Shown here one piece after another: positions 43,865 to 52,662 of a stretch of 64,000 nt of DNA. Location: the NCBI RefSeq assembly GCF_036492835.1, contig NZ_AP025315.1:124001-188000 (forward strand). Reading direction: 5' to 3'. The position numbers and the translations under genes are program-made. The notes below the pieces were generated by a model, which saw nothing but the letters and a program-made list of their open reading frames with translations, was not told the origin of the DNA and made no database searches. Every line of letters starts with the position of its first letter. Positions within the stretch are counted from its first letter, which is position 1. The stretch is from Fulvitalea axinellae. Its GTDB lineage: Bacteria; Bacteroidota; Bacteroidia; Cytophagales; Cyclobacteriaceae.

Positions 43865-46237
43865 ATGACGAAGTACGCATTTTCTTTATTAGTGACTTTC
43901 TTTCCGCTATGGCTTTTCGCTCAGCAAAAACATACTCTGAGCGGTACGCTATACGACCATGCGAAGGGGGAACCTTTGGTAGGCGCAACGGTACATTTCG
44001 ACGGTACTACCATTGGCGATATCACCGACGATAAGGGAAGATATTCACTAGCTGCGCCAGCGGGGAAGTACAAATTGGTGGTTAACTATTTAGGGTACCA
44101 GCCCATCGAAAAACTGATAACCTTGGATAAAGCTCAGACTTTCGACGCAAAGCTAAAAAGTGATTTGACTAAACTGGATGCCGTAGTGGTTAGAGGCGAG
44201 GGGCAACAGGCGGTTGACATCAGGACCCCGCAAATGGGGGTGAACAAGATCTCATCCAAAAAAATCAAAGAGATACCGGCGGTGTTGGGCGAGGTGGACA
44301 TTATCAAATCAATCCAACTTTTGCCGGGCGTGACGAGCAACGGCGAGGGCGACGGGGGCTTTAACGTACGCGGCGGTGCCGGCGACCAAAACCTGGTGTT
44401 GCTTGACGGGGCCACGGTATACAACACCGCACACTTGTTCGGTTTTTTCTCGGTATTCAACGCCGACGCCATCAGTGGCATTGAACTTTACAAAGGCGCC
44501 GCACCCGCCAAATACGGTGGCAGGGCATCGTCGGTACTGAACATAAACCACAAAGACGGCGAGGACGACTCGATACACCTTGCGGGCGGAATAGGTATTC
44601 TATCCAGTCGGCTGGCGGTGGAAGGCCCTACATTCAAAGACAAAGGAACTTTTCTGTTGGCCGGACGGGCCTCTTACGCCAACGTGTTTTTGCGTTTGGC
44701 CAACTTCGGCAGTTACGCGGGCTTTTATGACCTGAACCTAAAGACGGATTATAGAATCAGCGACAAGGACAAGATTGTTCTTTCGGGCTATTTCGGCGAT
44801 GACAGTATGGAGCTTGAAGACGCCTTTAAGAACGTATACGGCAACCTGTCGGGTACTTTGGCGTGGAAACGGGCTTTTAACGAATCTGTCTACGGCGAAA
44901 TGTCTTTGGTATTCAGCCGTTACCGCTACAACTTCCAGATCTTCGGACAAAGTATCGACTGGACTGCGGGCGTTTACGATTACAAAGCCGGCTACGACTT
45001 GGCCTATGCGGTAAACGACAAGCTAAACCTGGACTTTGGCCTAAGCAGTATATACCACGTGTTCAAACCCGGTGATGTAGTCCCCACCTCCCCCGATTCG
45101 GATATCAACGCCTTTGAGGTAGACCAGAAATACGCATTGGAAAACGGCGTATACACCAACGCCGAACACGAACTCAGCGACAAGGTGACCGTTCAGTACG
45201 GCATTCGCCTAAGCAATTTCCTTAGAATGGGCAAAGAGGACATCAGCCTTTACGAAAACGACTTGCCCGTATATTACAACAGCGAACTGGGCATTTACGA
45301 AAGTGCCGACCCTTCGGGCGTAAAGGGCTACGCCTCGGGAAAAGTGTCGAAAAGTTTTTGGTATCCGGAACCCCGGCTCGGAATATCCGTCCAGCTGAAC
45401 CCTACCTCGTCCGTCAAAGCCGGATATAACCGCATGGTGCAATACCTACACCTTATTTCCAACACGGCTTCCATCACACCGCTCGACGTTTGGGCTCCCA
45501 GCGGGCAGTATATCGATCCGCAGATAGCGGACCAGTACGCGGTGGGTTTCTTCAAGAATTTTAAGGAGGAAAAATACTCGTTGGAAATCGAGGCCTATTA
45601 CAAAACGGTGCAAAACCGCATAGACTATATAGACGGCGCCGAACTGATAGCGCAGGAACGAATAGAGACGCAAATACTTAACGGCGAAGCACGTGCCTAC
45701 GGCCTGGAAGTATTGCTTAGGAAAAACCAAGGACGCCTTACCGGCTGGATAGCCTATACCCTTGCCAAATCGGAACAAAGGGCCTTGGGCGGAGACGCCG
45801 GCGGACCGGGAATAAACAAAGGAGAATGGTACAACACAGCCTATGACCGCACGCACGACCTGTCGGTGACGGGTACGCTAAAGGTGAACGAAAAATGGAG
45901 CCTTGGCGGAAACTTCGCGTTCCAGACAGGCCGGCCGGTCACCTACCCCAACGGAAAATTCGAGTACAACGACCTATCGGTAGCCACGTATTCCCAACGC
46001 AACGCCGACAGGCTTCCGGTATACCACCGCTTGGACGTATCGGCCACGTTGCGTCCCACTCCGAAAAAAGGCAAACGCTGGAAGGGCGAATGGGTGTTCA
46101 GCGTTTATAACCTGTATAACCGCATGAACGCCGCCTCCATATCCTTTGCCGAAAACACCGATACGGGAGTAAACGAAGCCACCAAGACTTCTATTTTCGG
46201 AATTATTCCTTCAGTTACCTACAACTTCAAATTCTAA
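43865..46237 (+). CDS. TonB-dependent receptor with carboxypeptidase-like domain (DUF4249 partner)
   Basis: A 790-residue outer-membrane receptor. The start is set at ATG 43865, which begins the signal peptide (MTKYAFSLLVTFFPLWLFAQ); upstream codons in frame are not signal-like. A CarboxypepD_reg-like domain (about 21-105: 'HTLSGTLYDHAKGEPLVGATV') is followed by the plug ('VDIIKSIQLLPGVTSNGEGD', 'FNVRGGAGDQNLVLLDGATV') and a barrel ending 'FGIIPSVTYNFKF'. Its gene is 4 bp upstream of a DUF4249 lipoprotein gene, a pairing common in Bacteroidota that suggests uptake or sensing of a specific, unknown ligand rather than Sus-type glycan import. Confidence 0.9.
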   Translation: MTKYAFSLLVTFFPLWLFAQQKHTLSGTLYDHAKGEPLVGATVHFDGTTIGDITDDKGRYSLAAPAGKYKLVVNYLGYQPIEKLITLDKAQTFDAKLKSDLTKLDAVVVRGEGQQAVDIRTPQMGVNKISSKKIKEIPAVLGEVDIIKSIQLLPGVTSNGEGDGGFNVRGGAGDQNLVLLDGATVYNTAHLFGFFSVFNADAISGIELYKGAAPAKYGGRASSVLNINHKDGEDDSIHLAGGIGILSSRLAVEGPTFKDKGTFLLAGRASYANVFLRLANFGSYAGFYDLNLKTDYRISDKDKIVLSGYFGDDSMELEDAFKNVYGNLSGTLAWKRAFNESVYGEMSLVFSRYRYNFQIFGQSIDWTAGVYDYKAGYDLAYAVNDKLNLDFGLSSIYHVFKPGDVVPTSPDSDINAFEVDQKYALENGVYTNAEHELSDKVTVQYGIRLSNFLRMGKEDISLYENDLPVYYNSELGIYESADPSGVKGYASGKVSKSFWYPEPRLGISVQLNPTSSVKAGYNRMVQYLHLISNTASITPLDVWAPSGQYIDPQIADQYAVGFFKNFKEEKYSLEIEAYYKTVQNRIDYIDGAELIAQERIETQILNGEARAYGLEVLLRKNQGRLTGWIAYTLAKSEQRALGGDAGGPGINKGEWYNTAYDRTHDLSVTGTLKVNEKWSLGGNFAFQTGRPVTYPNGKFEYNDLSVATYSQRNADRLPVYHRLDVSATLRPTPKKGKRWKGEWVFSVYNLYNRMNAASISFAENTDTGVNEATKTSIFGIIPSVTYNFKF

Positions 46238-46241
46238 TCAG

Positions 46242-47060
46242 ATGAGGATATTATTTTTATTGGCATGTATTGTCCTGGTTTCGACATCGTGCACGGAAGT
46301 GATAGACGTAGACCTTAATGACGGACAGGAAAGGTTGGTTATTGAGGCTTCCATTGATTGGGAAAAAGGAACGGAAGGCAAAACGCAAAGTATAAAGCTC
46401 AGCCATTCCACCCCTTTTTATTCGCAAAACGGAGGGCGTCCGGCCGAAGGCGCTACGGTCAAGATCACGAAGACGGACGACAACAAGGTTTTCCTATTCG
46501 AAGATTCGGGCAACGGCCTATACACCACGCAGGTATTCGAGCCGGCGGTGGGTGTGGAATACGCTTTGGAAATTGTCTATAATGGAAAAACCTATATCGC
46601 CAAAGAGACCATGTACGGAGTCAGCGAGATAGATTCCATTGAAGAGAATAAGGAGGGCGGCTTTGGCGGAGACGAAATAGAGATAGAAGTGTTCGCCAAG
46701 GATCCCGAAGACGAACGCAATTATTACTTCTGCGAATTCTCCTTGGAGAACGGCAAGAAGCTGTCCCAAGACGTACGGAACGACGAGTTTGAGAACGGCA
46801 ACCGCGTCAGGTTTGACTACGAGTGGGAAGACGACCCGGCGGGCGAGCTGATCAACGTCAAGCTATACGGTATTTCCAAAAACTATTACAATTTTATGGG
46901 AATACTGATAGAGCAATCGGAAGGCCAAGACGGTCCGTTCCCTACGGTACCCGTTCCGCTCAAGGGCAATTGCCTAAACAAAGACAATCCCGACGAAGAG
47001 GTTTTGGGCTATTTCCGCCTGTCGCAGTTCGTCCGGGGCCAACATAAACTGTCGGAATAA
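46242..47060 (+). CDS. DUF4249 lipoprotein
   Basis: A 272-residue lipoprotein; lipobox STSC with Cys 17. DUF4249 features: 'VIDVDLNDGQERLVIEASID' just after the lipid anchor, 'KIKLSHSTPFYSQN'-type strand, 'EGATVKITKTDDNKVFLFED' followed by 'YGVSEIDSI', and a C-terminal 'YNFMGILIEQSEGQDGPFPT'. It follows the TonB receptor by 4 bp, so the two are co-transcribed and probably form a receptor-lipoprotein complex in the way SusD pairs with SusC. The ligand is unknown. Members usually run to about 270-400 residues, so this is a short one. Confidence 0.88.
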   Translation: MRILFLLACIVLVSTSCTEVIDVDLNDGQERLVIEASIDWEKGTEGKTQSIKLSHSTPFYSQNGGRPAEGATVKITKTDDNKVFLFEDSGNGLYTTQVFEPAVGVEYALEIVYNGKTYIAKETMYGVSEIDSIEENKEGGFGGDEIEIEVFAKDPEDERNYYFCEFSLENGKKLSQDVRNDEFENGNRVRFDYEWEDDPAGELINVKLYGISKNYYNFMGILIEQSEGQDGPFPTVPVPLKGNCLNKDNPDEEVLGYFRLSQFVRGQHKLSE

Positions 47061-47473
47061 GCCACGGAAAAACAGGCGCAAGTGTTAAGCTAAGCCACGC
47101 TTGCGCCAATTCAAAAATTCAACATTCAGTCCGCCACAATTTTACTGGATGTGCTTATTAAGGAACAGTTAAAGAACAATCTCGCTATTTGGGGCTCAGG
47201 AAGACGTAACAAACATCGATACAGTACATAATACCTGCTACCTAAGACCCCGTGGATTTATTCTTTTATCATTCCTAATTAAATAAGAAAAGAAAGCCCC
47301 GGAGCCCGAACGCCAAGCTCCGCCGGAAACAAATGATACTGAGCCTATTTACTGGACGTGCTCAATAACGCAAAGTCAGATCGGCCAACCGGGCCTGTTT
47401 GGCTTTGTGTTTTTATGGATTTCTCCGAATTGCTATACTCTATCGAGTTGATTGAAAACGTGTTACCGGCCTT
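47061..47473. other. 413-bp intergenic region with hairpin, heptad repeat and a direct repeat
   Basis: Three elements: a GC-rich hairpin GGCGCAAG/CTTGCGCC at 47075-47107 without a T run; a heptad-type repeat at 47222-47256 (copy G, inverted orientation); and a 17-bp direct repeat TTTACTGGAYGTGCTYA at 47141 and 47348, the second about 110 bp before the LytTR gene. Confidence 0.5.
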
Positions 47474-48385
47474 ATGAAGATAAAGCAGTTCCTAAACTTA
47501 CCCTTTAACTTCTTCCATACCAAAGAGGAAAAGTGGCTTTATATTTTCAGCAGTTCCTTATTTTTCATGCTGTTTTTGCTGACTTACCGCCCCTTCGGGG
47601 ACTTTGAGGAACTGAAGTTCAAAAAAGAGTTCATTTTTGTATTGCTCTACGAAGGCGCCATTACATTCATAGCCTTTTACATTAGCCAGTTTTGGCTCAA
47701 AAAATATATTCTCAAAAGAAGAGTGCGAAGTTATAAAGCCAACCTCCTGTATTTTATGCTGGAAGTGGCGCTTATACAACTTATAATGTTGCTTCTGATG
47801 GGGGTACAACAGGCGGTTCTGGGCACATGCCCACTTAAAGACGGCCGTCCGCCCATAGTGTTTGCCCTCATCGGTCTGGAAATATACTTCTCAAAATGCC
47901 TGGTGCTGATATATCCCTTGGCGGGTTCGGCGCTGTATATCCATATCAGAAGGCTCAGCCACGAGAAAAAAGAGATAGAAAGCGAACTGCACAAGGTGCA
48001 GCAGGAATACAGCCTCCAGAAAGACCAAAACGATATGGTCGATATCATGGACGAAAACGGCAACGTGAACCTGACCATCCCATTGGCGCAGTTGCTTACC
48101 CTGGAATCCAGCAACCAATACGTAATGGTCAGGTACTTTCAGCAAGGACAAGCCCGGACGAAACTGGTAAGGACGCAACTAAAAAAAGTATTGTCGGAAT
48201 TGACAGACTGCCCTATTATCCAATGCCATCGTTCCTTCGCAGCCAACCTACTGAACGTTAACTCGCTTAAGGTGCTCAACCGCAAGAATTACCTGATAAT
48301 GAACGGTCCCGAGAACCTTAAGATCCCCGTATCTAAAACATATTTGGCCAATATCAAGGAAGTCACGCTGAAGGCTTACGCTTAG
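47474..48385 (+). CDS. membrane-anchored LytTR-family DNA-binding regulator
   Basis: A 303-residue protein. The N-terminal half carries four membrane helices (about 22-40, 56-75, 92-115, 130-160). A coiled-coil-like linker ('EKKEIESELHKVQQEYSLQK', about 164-185) leads to a LytTR domain (about 200-300) with 'LLTLESSNQYVMVRYFQ', 'FAANLLNVNSLKVLNRKNYL' and 'IPVSKTYLANI'. In Bacteroidota such membrane LytTR proteins regulate neighbouring genes, here probably the TonB receptor/DUF4249 pair. No histidine kinase is adjacent. Confidence 0.88.
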   Translation: MKIKQFLNLPFNFFHTKEEKWLYIFSSSLFFMLFLLTYRPFGDFEELKFKKEFIFVLLYEGAITFIAFYISQFWLKKYILKRRVRSYKANLLYFMLEVALIQLIMLLLMGVQQAVLGTCPLKDGRPPIVFALIGLEIYFSKCLVLIYPLAGSALYIHIRRLSHEKKEIESELHKVQQEYSLQKDQNDMVDIMDENGNVNLTIPLAQLLTLESSNQYVMVRYFQQGQARTKLVRTQLKKVLSELTDCPIIQCHRSFAANLLNVNSLKVLNRKNYLIMNGPENLKIPVSKTYLANIKEVTLKAYA

Positions 48386-48481
48386 TTATGGTAAAGAGCT
48401 CCGAGTAAAATGATAAATGGTCTTTTGGGACAAAAGCATCCATCCTACAGCTCTAAAAATCACCCACTAAGATATATATGC

Positions 48482-48509
48482 GTAGAGACAGGGCATGTCC
48501 TGTCTCTAC
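48482..48509. repeat. REP-like palindrome
   Basis: GTAGAGACAGG-GCATGT-CCTGTCTCTAC: an 11-bp perfect stem extendable by a G-T pair, lying between convergent LytTR and gad genes. GTAGAGAC...GTCTCTAC palindromes recur between genes in Bacteroidota and some cyanobacteria. It may serve as a terminator but has no T run. Confidence 0.65.
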
Positions 48510-48552
48510 ATTCCAGTTGGTAATATCCTTTTGTAAAATCCCAAAACACCAA

Positions 48553-49944
48553 TCAATGATGAAAACACGCACCTCTGTCCGTCGGCTTTAGATTAGGGTT
48601 TTTACCAAAATGGATAATCGCACGTTTCATATCTTCCAATAAAATATTGGCCATATCCTTACTGAAACCTTCCTTCACCACTATGCGCGCCACCACTACG
48701 TCCGAGGCGTTGTCGGGCATGGAATAGGCCGGGATAAGCCAACCGCGTTCACGCAGTTTGTCTGTAAAATCGTATAAAGAATAGTTCGTGACTTCCTTGA
48801 GTTGAAATGCGAATACTGGTATGTCACTACCGTCGCTTACCAGCTCGAATGGACCCAACTCCGCAATTCCGGAAGAAAGGTACAGTGCCACGTTTTGGCA
48901 GGTTTGGTGAATTCGCCTATAGCCTTCGAAGCCTAGCCGTATAAAGTTGTAATATTGGGCCAGCACTTGGCTTCCGGGCCTGGAGAAGTTGATGGCGAAA
49001 GTAGGCATTTGACCACCGAGGTAGTTTACTTTAAAGATCAAATCTTCCGGAAGGTCAGACGTCTCTTTCCAAACCACCCAGCCCACGCCCGGATATACCA
49101 AACCGAATTTGTGCCCGGAAGTATTAATCGATTTTACCCACTTCAACCGGAAATCCCATTCCAGGCCCGGCTGGATAAACGGCGCCACAAAAGCCCCCGA
49201 AGCCCCATCGACATGAATGGGAATATCCCAGCCCGTTTCGGCGTTTAGCTTATCCAGCGCATCGTTGATTTCCTTTACGTTTTCGTACTCCCCCGTAAAG
49301 GTTGTCCCCATGATCGCCACCACGCCAATAGTGTTTTCGTCCACGTATTTTAGAATGTCTTCGGCGCCGTTCGTATACTTTCCTTTTTCCACAGGAATAA
49401 GCTTTGGCTCCACCTCCCAATAGCGGGCGAATTTCTCCCAACAGATCTGCACATTGTTGCCCATCACTATATTCGGCTTGTCGGTGGGCTTTCCTTTCAC
49501 CTTCATGCGCTCTTTCCACTTCCATTTCATCGCCATGCCGCCAAGCATACAGGCCTCGCTGGAACCTATGGTCGAACAGCCCATGGCCTTTTCTTTCTGC
49601 GGAGAGTTCCAAAGCCTGGCCAATATGTTGACACAACGGCGTTCCATTTCAGCCGTTTGCGGATATTCGTCCTTGTCAATCATATTCTTGTCAAACGTCT
49701 GCGACATCAGCTGGGTGGCTTCGGGTTCCATCCATGTCGTTACGAAGGTGGCCAGGTTCATCCTTGCGTTTCCGTCCAGCATCAGTTCATCCCTAATCAA
49801 ATCGAAAGCCGTACGGGGAGGCAAGCCTTCTTTCGGGATCTCGAACTTGGGCACTTCGCTATCCATAGCCCTTTGCCCGTAAGCTGGTGTGAGCATCTCC
49901 TCTTCACGCCTCAGTCTCTTCGGCTCAATCTTTTTATAGGTCAT
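48553..49944 (-). CDS. gadB: glutamate decarboxylase
   Basis: A 463-residue PLP enzyme of group II decarboxylases. The cofactor lysine is K279 in 'SINTSGHKFGLVYPG'; 'HVDGASGAF' holds the Asp that contacts the PLP ring nitrogen. 'GCSTIGSSEACMLGG' and 'EMERRCVNILARLWN' are typical of bacterial GadA/GadB. The length matches the E. coli enzymes, and the C-terminus 'ACFHH' ends in His, as the auto-inhibitory tail of GadB does. It converts glutamate to GABA with proton consumption, giving acid resistance. No glutamate/GABA antiporter is adjacent; an MscS channel gene lies 127 bp upstream on the same strand. Confidence 0.96.
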   Translation of the reverse strand: MTYKKIEPKRLRREEEMLTPAYGQRAMDSEVPKFEIPKEGLPPRTAFDLIRDELMLDGNARMNLATFVTTWMEPEATQLMSQTFDKNMIDKDEYPQTAEMERRCVNILARLWNSPQKEKAMGCSTIGSSEACMLGGMAMKWKWKERMKVKGKPTDKPNIVMGNNVQICWEKFARYWEVEPKLIPVEKGKYTNGAEDILKYVDENTIGVVAIMGTTFTGEYENVKEINDALDKLNAETGWDIPIHVDGASGAFVAPFIQPGLEWDFRLKWVKSINTSGHKFGLVYPGVGWVVWKETSDLPEDLIFKVNYLGGQMPTFAINFSRPGSQVLAQYYNFIRLGFEGYRRIHQTCQNVALYLSSGIAELGPFELVSDGSDIPVFAFQLKEVTNYSLYDFTDKLRERGWLIPAYSMPDNASDVVVARIVVKEGFSKDMANILLEDMKRAIIHFGKNPNLKPTDRGACFHH

Positions 49945-50071
49945 AACGACAAGTCTGTTTAATTTTCAATAATGATAAAACGGCACATCCTTCTTCGGCC
50001 TAAACCATGGGGACTTCGCATTGTTGCCCCTTAGGAAGATTAAAAACGAGCCATAACACATTGCCTATTCC

Positions 50072-51079
50072 CTATTTTTCCGGAGAAGCACCCTTCCCGC
50101 TTTTATCCCTAGAAATTTTGTTCTGATCACGCAAAGGCGTGGCATTCTTTCTCCTAGGTACTTTTGTTTTGTTCTTCGCTTTCGGTTTCTTTTCTTCTTC
50201 TTCAAAACTTGTGTCTTGAACTTCCAAAGGATTTTTGAAAACCAAAGTCCTGTACGGAAACGGGATCTCGATTCCCTGTTTGTCAAATTCTTTCTTGACG
50301 GATTTTAATGCGTCGCACTTCAAGACAAATGCGTCGGAATTATTCTTGGCCCAAGCGTACGCCCTTAACACAATCGACGAGTCCGCCCACTCAACCACTC
50401 TGACCACTACTTTTGGGATACCTTCGTCTAGATCTTTTTTATAGCGGGTGTCAACACACAAAGGGTGAGACTCCAAAATATTGGATATTATATCGCTGGC
50501 CTGATCCAAATCCGTATCATAAGACACCCCGAAATCGATATTCTTACGGACTTTCCTGTCCACTATGTTGCTGTTGACGATTGTTTCGTCGCTTATTACG
50601 CTATTGGGTATCACGACTCTCCGCATCTCGAAGTCACGGATAATGGTGTGCCTCAATGATATTTCCTCTACCGTTCCCATCTTGCCGTCGTCCAACGCCA
50701 CCACATCCCCAACTCTGAAGGGTTTAAAGAGTAAGATAAACATGCCTCCAACTATATTGGAAAACGCCTTTTGGGAAGCGAATGCCAGAGCAGCGGCAAA
50801 AATACCCGCACTGGTAAAAAGGGTGTGACCCAAATCCTTGAAATAAGGGATATTATAAAGGATAAAAAACAGTCCCAGAATACCGAGAATATAGGTAATG
50901 GAACTGCGTATAAATAAAAGGCCGGTGTCATCCGCATCAATTTTGTCGAAGTGACGCTCGATAATCTTCGTGAAGAATTTTTTTATCAAAAAAGACGCAA
51001 CGGCTACGAACAAAACCGTACTTCCTACAAGCAGCGTATAGTCAACAATTTCTTCGGGGATTTTATATATAAATTCCAT
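50072..51079 (-). CDS. MscS-family mechanosensitive channel
   Basis: A 335-residue protein from ATG 51079; an ATG at 51112 is in frame but would add 11 residues without improving the membrane start. Three membrane helices are seen within the first 140 residues, the last being the pore helix 'ALAFASQKAFSNIVGGMFIL'. The MscS beta-domain follows: 'PFRVGDVVALDDGKMGTVEE' and 'RRVVIPNSVI'. The C-terminus is a long charged, disordered tail rich in Lys ('EEEEKKPKAKNKTKVPRRKN'). It releases solutes on hypo-osmotic shock. It may be co-transcribed with gadB. Confidence 0.92.
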   Translation of the reverse strand: MEFIYKIPEEIVDYTLLVGSTVLFVAVASFLIKKFFTKIIERHFDKIDADDTGLLFIRSSITYILGILGLFFILYNIPYFKDLGHTLFTSAGIFAAALAFASQKAFSNIVGGMFILLFKPFRVGDVVALDDGKMGTVEEISLRHTIIRDFEMRRVVIPNSVISDETIVNSNIVDRKVRKNIDFGVSYDTDLDQASDIISNILESHPLCVDTRYKKDLDEGIPKVVVRVVEWADSSIVLRAYAWAKNNSDAFVLKCDALKSVKKEFDKQGIEIPFPYRTLVFKNPLEVQDTSFEEEEKKPKAKNKTKVPRRKNATPLRDQNKISRDKSGKGASPEK

Positions 51080-51285
51080 AAAACCCAGAACCGTGAAAAT
51101 CAAACACCTCATTGAGAATATAATTCAACCAAACCCAGATAAGGCATCAACTAACCAGACAATTTTCGGTTCGTTCCAAAGAAAAACATACGAACGCACG
51201 GCATCAAAATTGCCTGTCTTTTTCGAATCCATAGACACTTTAACTCCCTTGCGCATTTCACTCATTTCACACGACGTTGAGCATT

Positions 51286-52599
51286 ATGCATGTAGAATTC
51301 AAACATATTGCACATATACTAACTTTTGTGTGTCTCTTGACGCTTGTATACAATGGGACGAATGCGCAAAACCATCATGCTACAAAAGAAAAAATCAATA
51401 AAATCGCCCAGGATACGCTCACTACGGTCATACAGAAATCTACCGATTCGGCGCAAATCAACAGAGTGTTCGGCGGACAAGTTCCTATGGCCTTCAACGA
51501 TCCCGAATTGCCACGATTCTCCCTGTTCGGAAAAGAGGGAAAGTATTATCTAGGTATGGGCGGATATGTCAAAACGAGTCTGGCCTACGATTTTGACGGT
51601 GCTATAAACGACCCGATAAACTTTGTCGTAAGCAAGATTCCGGTGCCGTCCAAGCCAAGCAATAACAAGCAAGTCCACTTCTCAGCCGTCACCAGCAACT
51701 TCTTCGTAAACTTTGTCAGGTTCCATGGCGAGAACCGTTTCAGCGCTTACCTGAACGGCAATTTTACCGGACCAAAAAACACCTTCCTGATTCGTTACGC
51801 TTATGTAACGTTTAACAAGTGGCGGGCGGGCTTTGACATTTCCCTGTTCACGGACGTGGACGCCTCCGTGCCTACCATTGACTTTCAGGGGCCAAACGCC
51901 TTTACGTTTACGCGGAATACGACGATCGCTTTCCGGCACTCGTTCAACACGCATTGGTCTGTGGGCGCGGCCACGGAAATGCCTATTTTTAACGCTACCT
52001 ACTCCAGCTTGACTGAAGAAACGTATCAGAATTTGCCCAGTATACCCGCTTATATAAAACTATCTTGGGACGAACAAAAGTCTTGGGTGCGGCTGGCCGG
52101 AATAATCCGCTCGTTAAAATACCGAAACAACACCGATAACGAAGAAAAACGGATTCAGGGATGGGGCGTTCAGCTTAGCGGAAAACTTTCGATGATACGC
52201 AAAAGGGTATCCCTATTCTACCAAGGAGCCGGCGGGTCAGGGTTCTCCCGTTACCTCCAAGACTTATCGGGCCTTGGCCTTGACTTTATACCTGATCCGG
52301 ACTCTCCCGGCCAGCTTCACGCAGTTGACGCCTTTGGCGGTTACGCAGGCCTTCAGTACAATTTTTCGGAAAAAAATTTAGTTTCCTGCACCTACAGCCA
52401 AGTCAGGGCCAGCCTTCCCGCCGGAACGCAGATGGATGACCAATATCTGTACGGACAATATTTGGTTGCCAACTATTTCTGGAATACCCGGGCTACGATA
52501 CAGTTAGGGATAGAGTATGTTTATGGAAGAAGAGTAAACCGCAACGGGGAAAGCAACCATGCGAACCGAGTGCAGGCTTCTGTGCAGTATAACTTTTAA
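51286..52599 (+). CDS. DcaP-like outer-membrane porin
   Basis: A 437-residue exported protein. ATG 51286 is chosen over TTG 51277 as the start of the signal peptide (ending GTNAQ). A polar linker is followed by a barrel-type sequence: 'YLGMGGYVKTSLAYDFDGAI', 'RFSAYLNGNF', 'FLIRYAYVTFNKWRAGFD', 'GWGVQLSGKLSMIRKRVSLF' and a closing 'ANRVQASVQYNF'. This resembles DcaP-family trimeric porins. It probably transports small organic acids across the outer membrane. It is divergent from the MscS gene; the shared interval (51080-51285) is the only promoter space for both. Confidence 0.75.
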   Translation: MHVEFKHIAHILTFVCLLTLVYNGTNAQNHHATKEKINKIAQDTLTTVIQKSTDSAQINRVFGGQVPMAFNDPELPRFSLFGKEGKYYLGMGGYVKTSLAYDFDGAINDPINFVVSKIPVPSKPSNNKQVHFSAVTSNFFVNFVRFHGENRFSAYLNGNFTGPKNTFLIRYAYVTFNKWRAGFDISLFTDVDASVPTIDFQGPNAFTFTRNTTIAFRHSFNTHWSVGAATEMPIFNATYSSLTEETYQNLPSIPAYIKLSWDEQKSWVRLAGIIRSLKYRNNTDNEEKRIQGWGVQLSGKLSMIRKRVSLFYQGAGGSGFSRYLQDLSGLGLDFIPDPDSPGQLHAVDAFGGYAGLQYNFSEKNLVSCTYSQVRASLPAGTQMDDQYLYGQYLVANYFWNTRATIQLGIEYVYGRRVNRNGESNHANRVQASVQYNF

Positions 52600-52662
52600 T
52601 ATCCACTTATATCTAGCTATGTACGAGCTGTATTGACAAGAAAAAACGACGTATTCTAACAC

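Noticed and set aside
12641-48411. CRISPR array as explanation of the recurring intergenic repeats
   Set aside because: Copies are single, kilobases apart, degenerate, 7-bp periodic and have no spacer structure; no cas gene is present.
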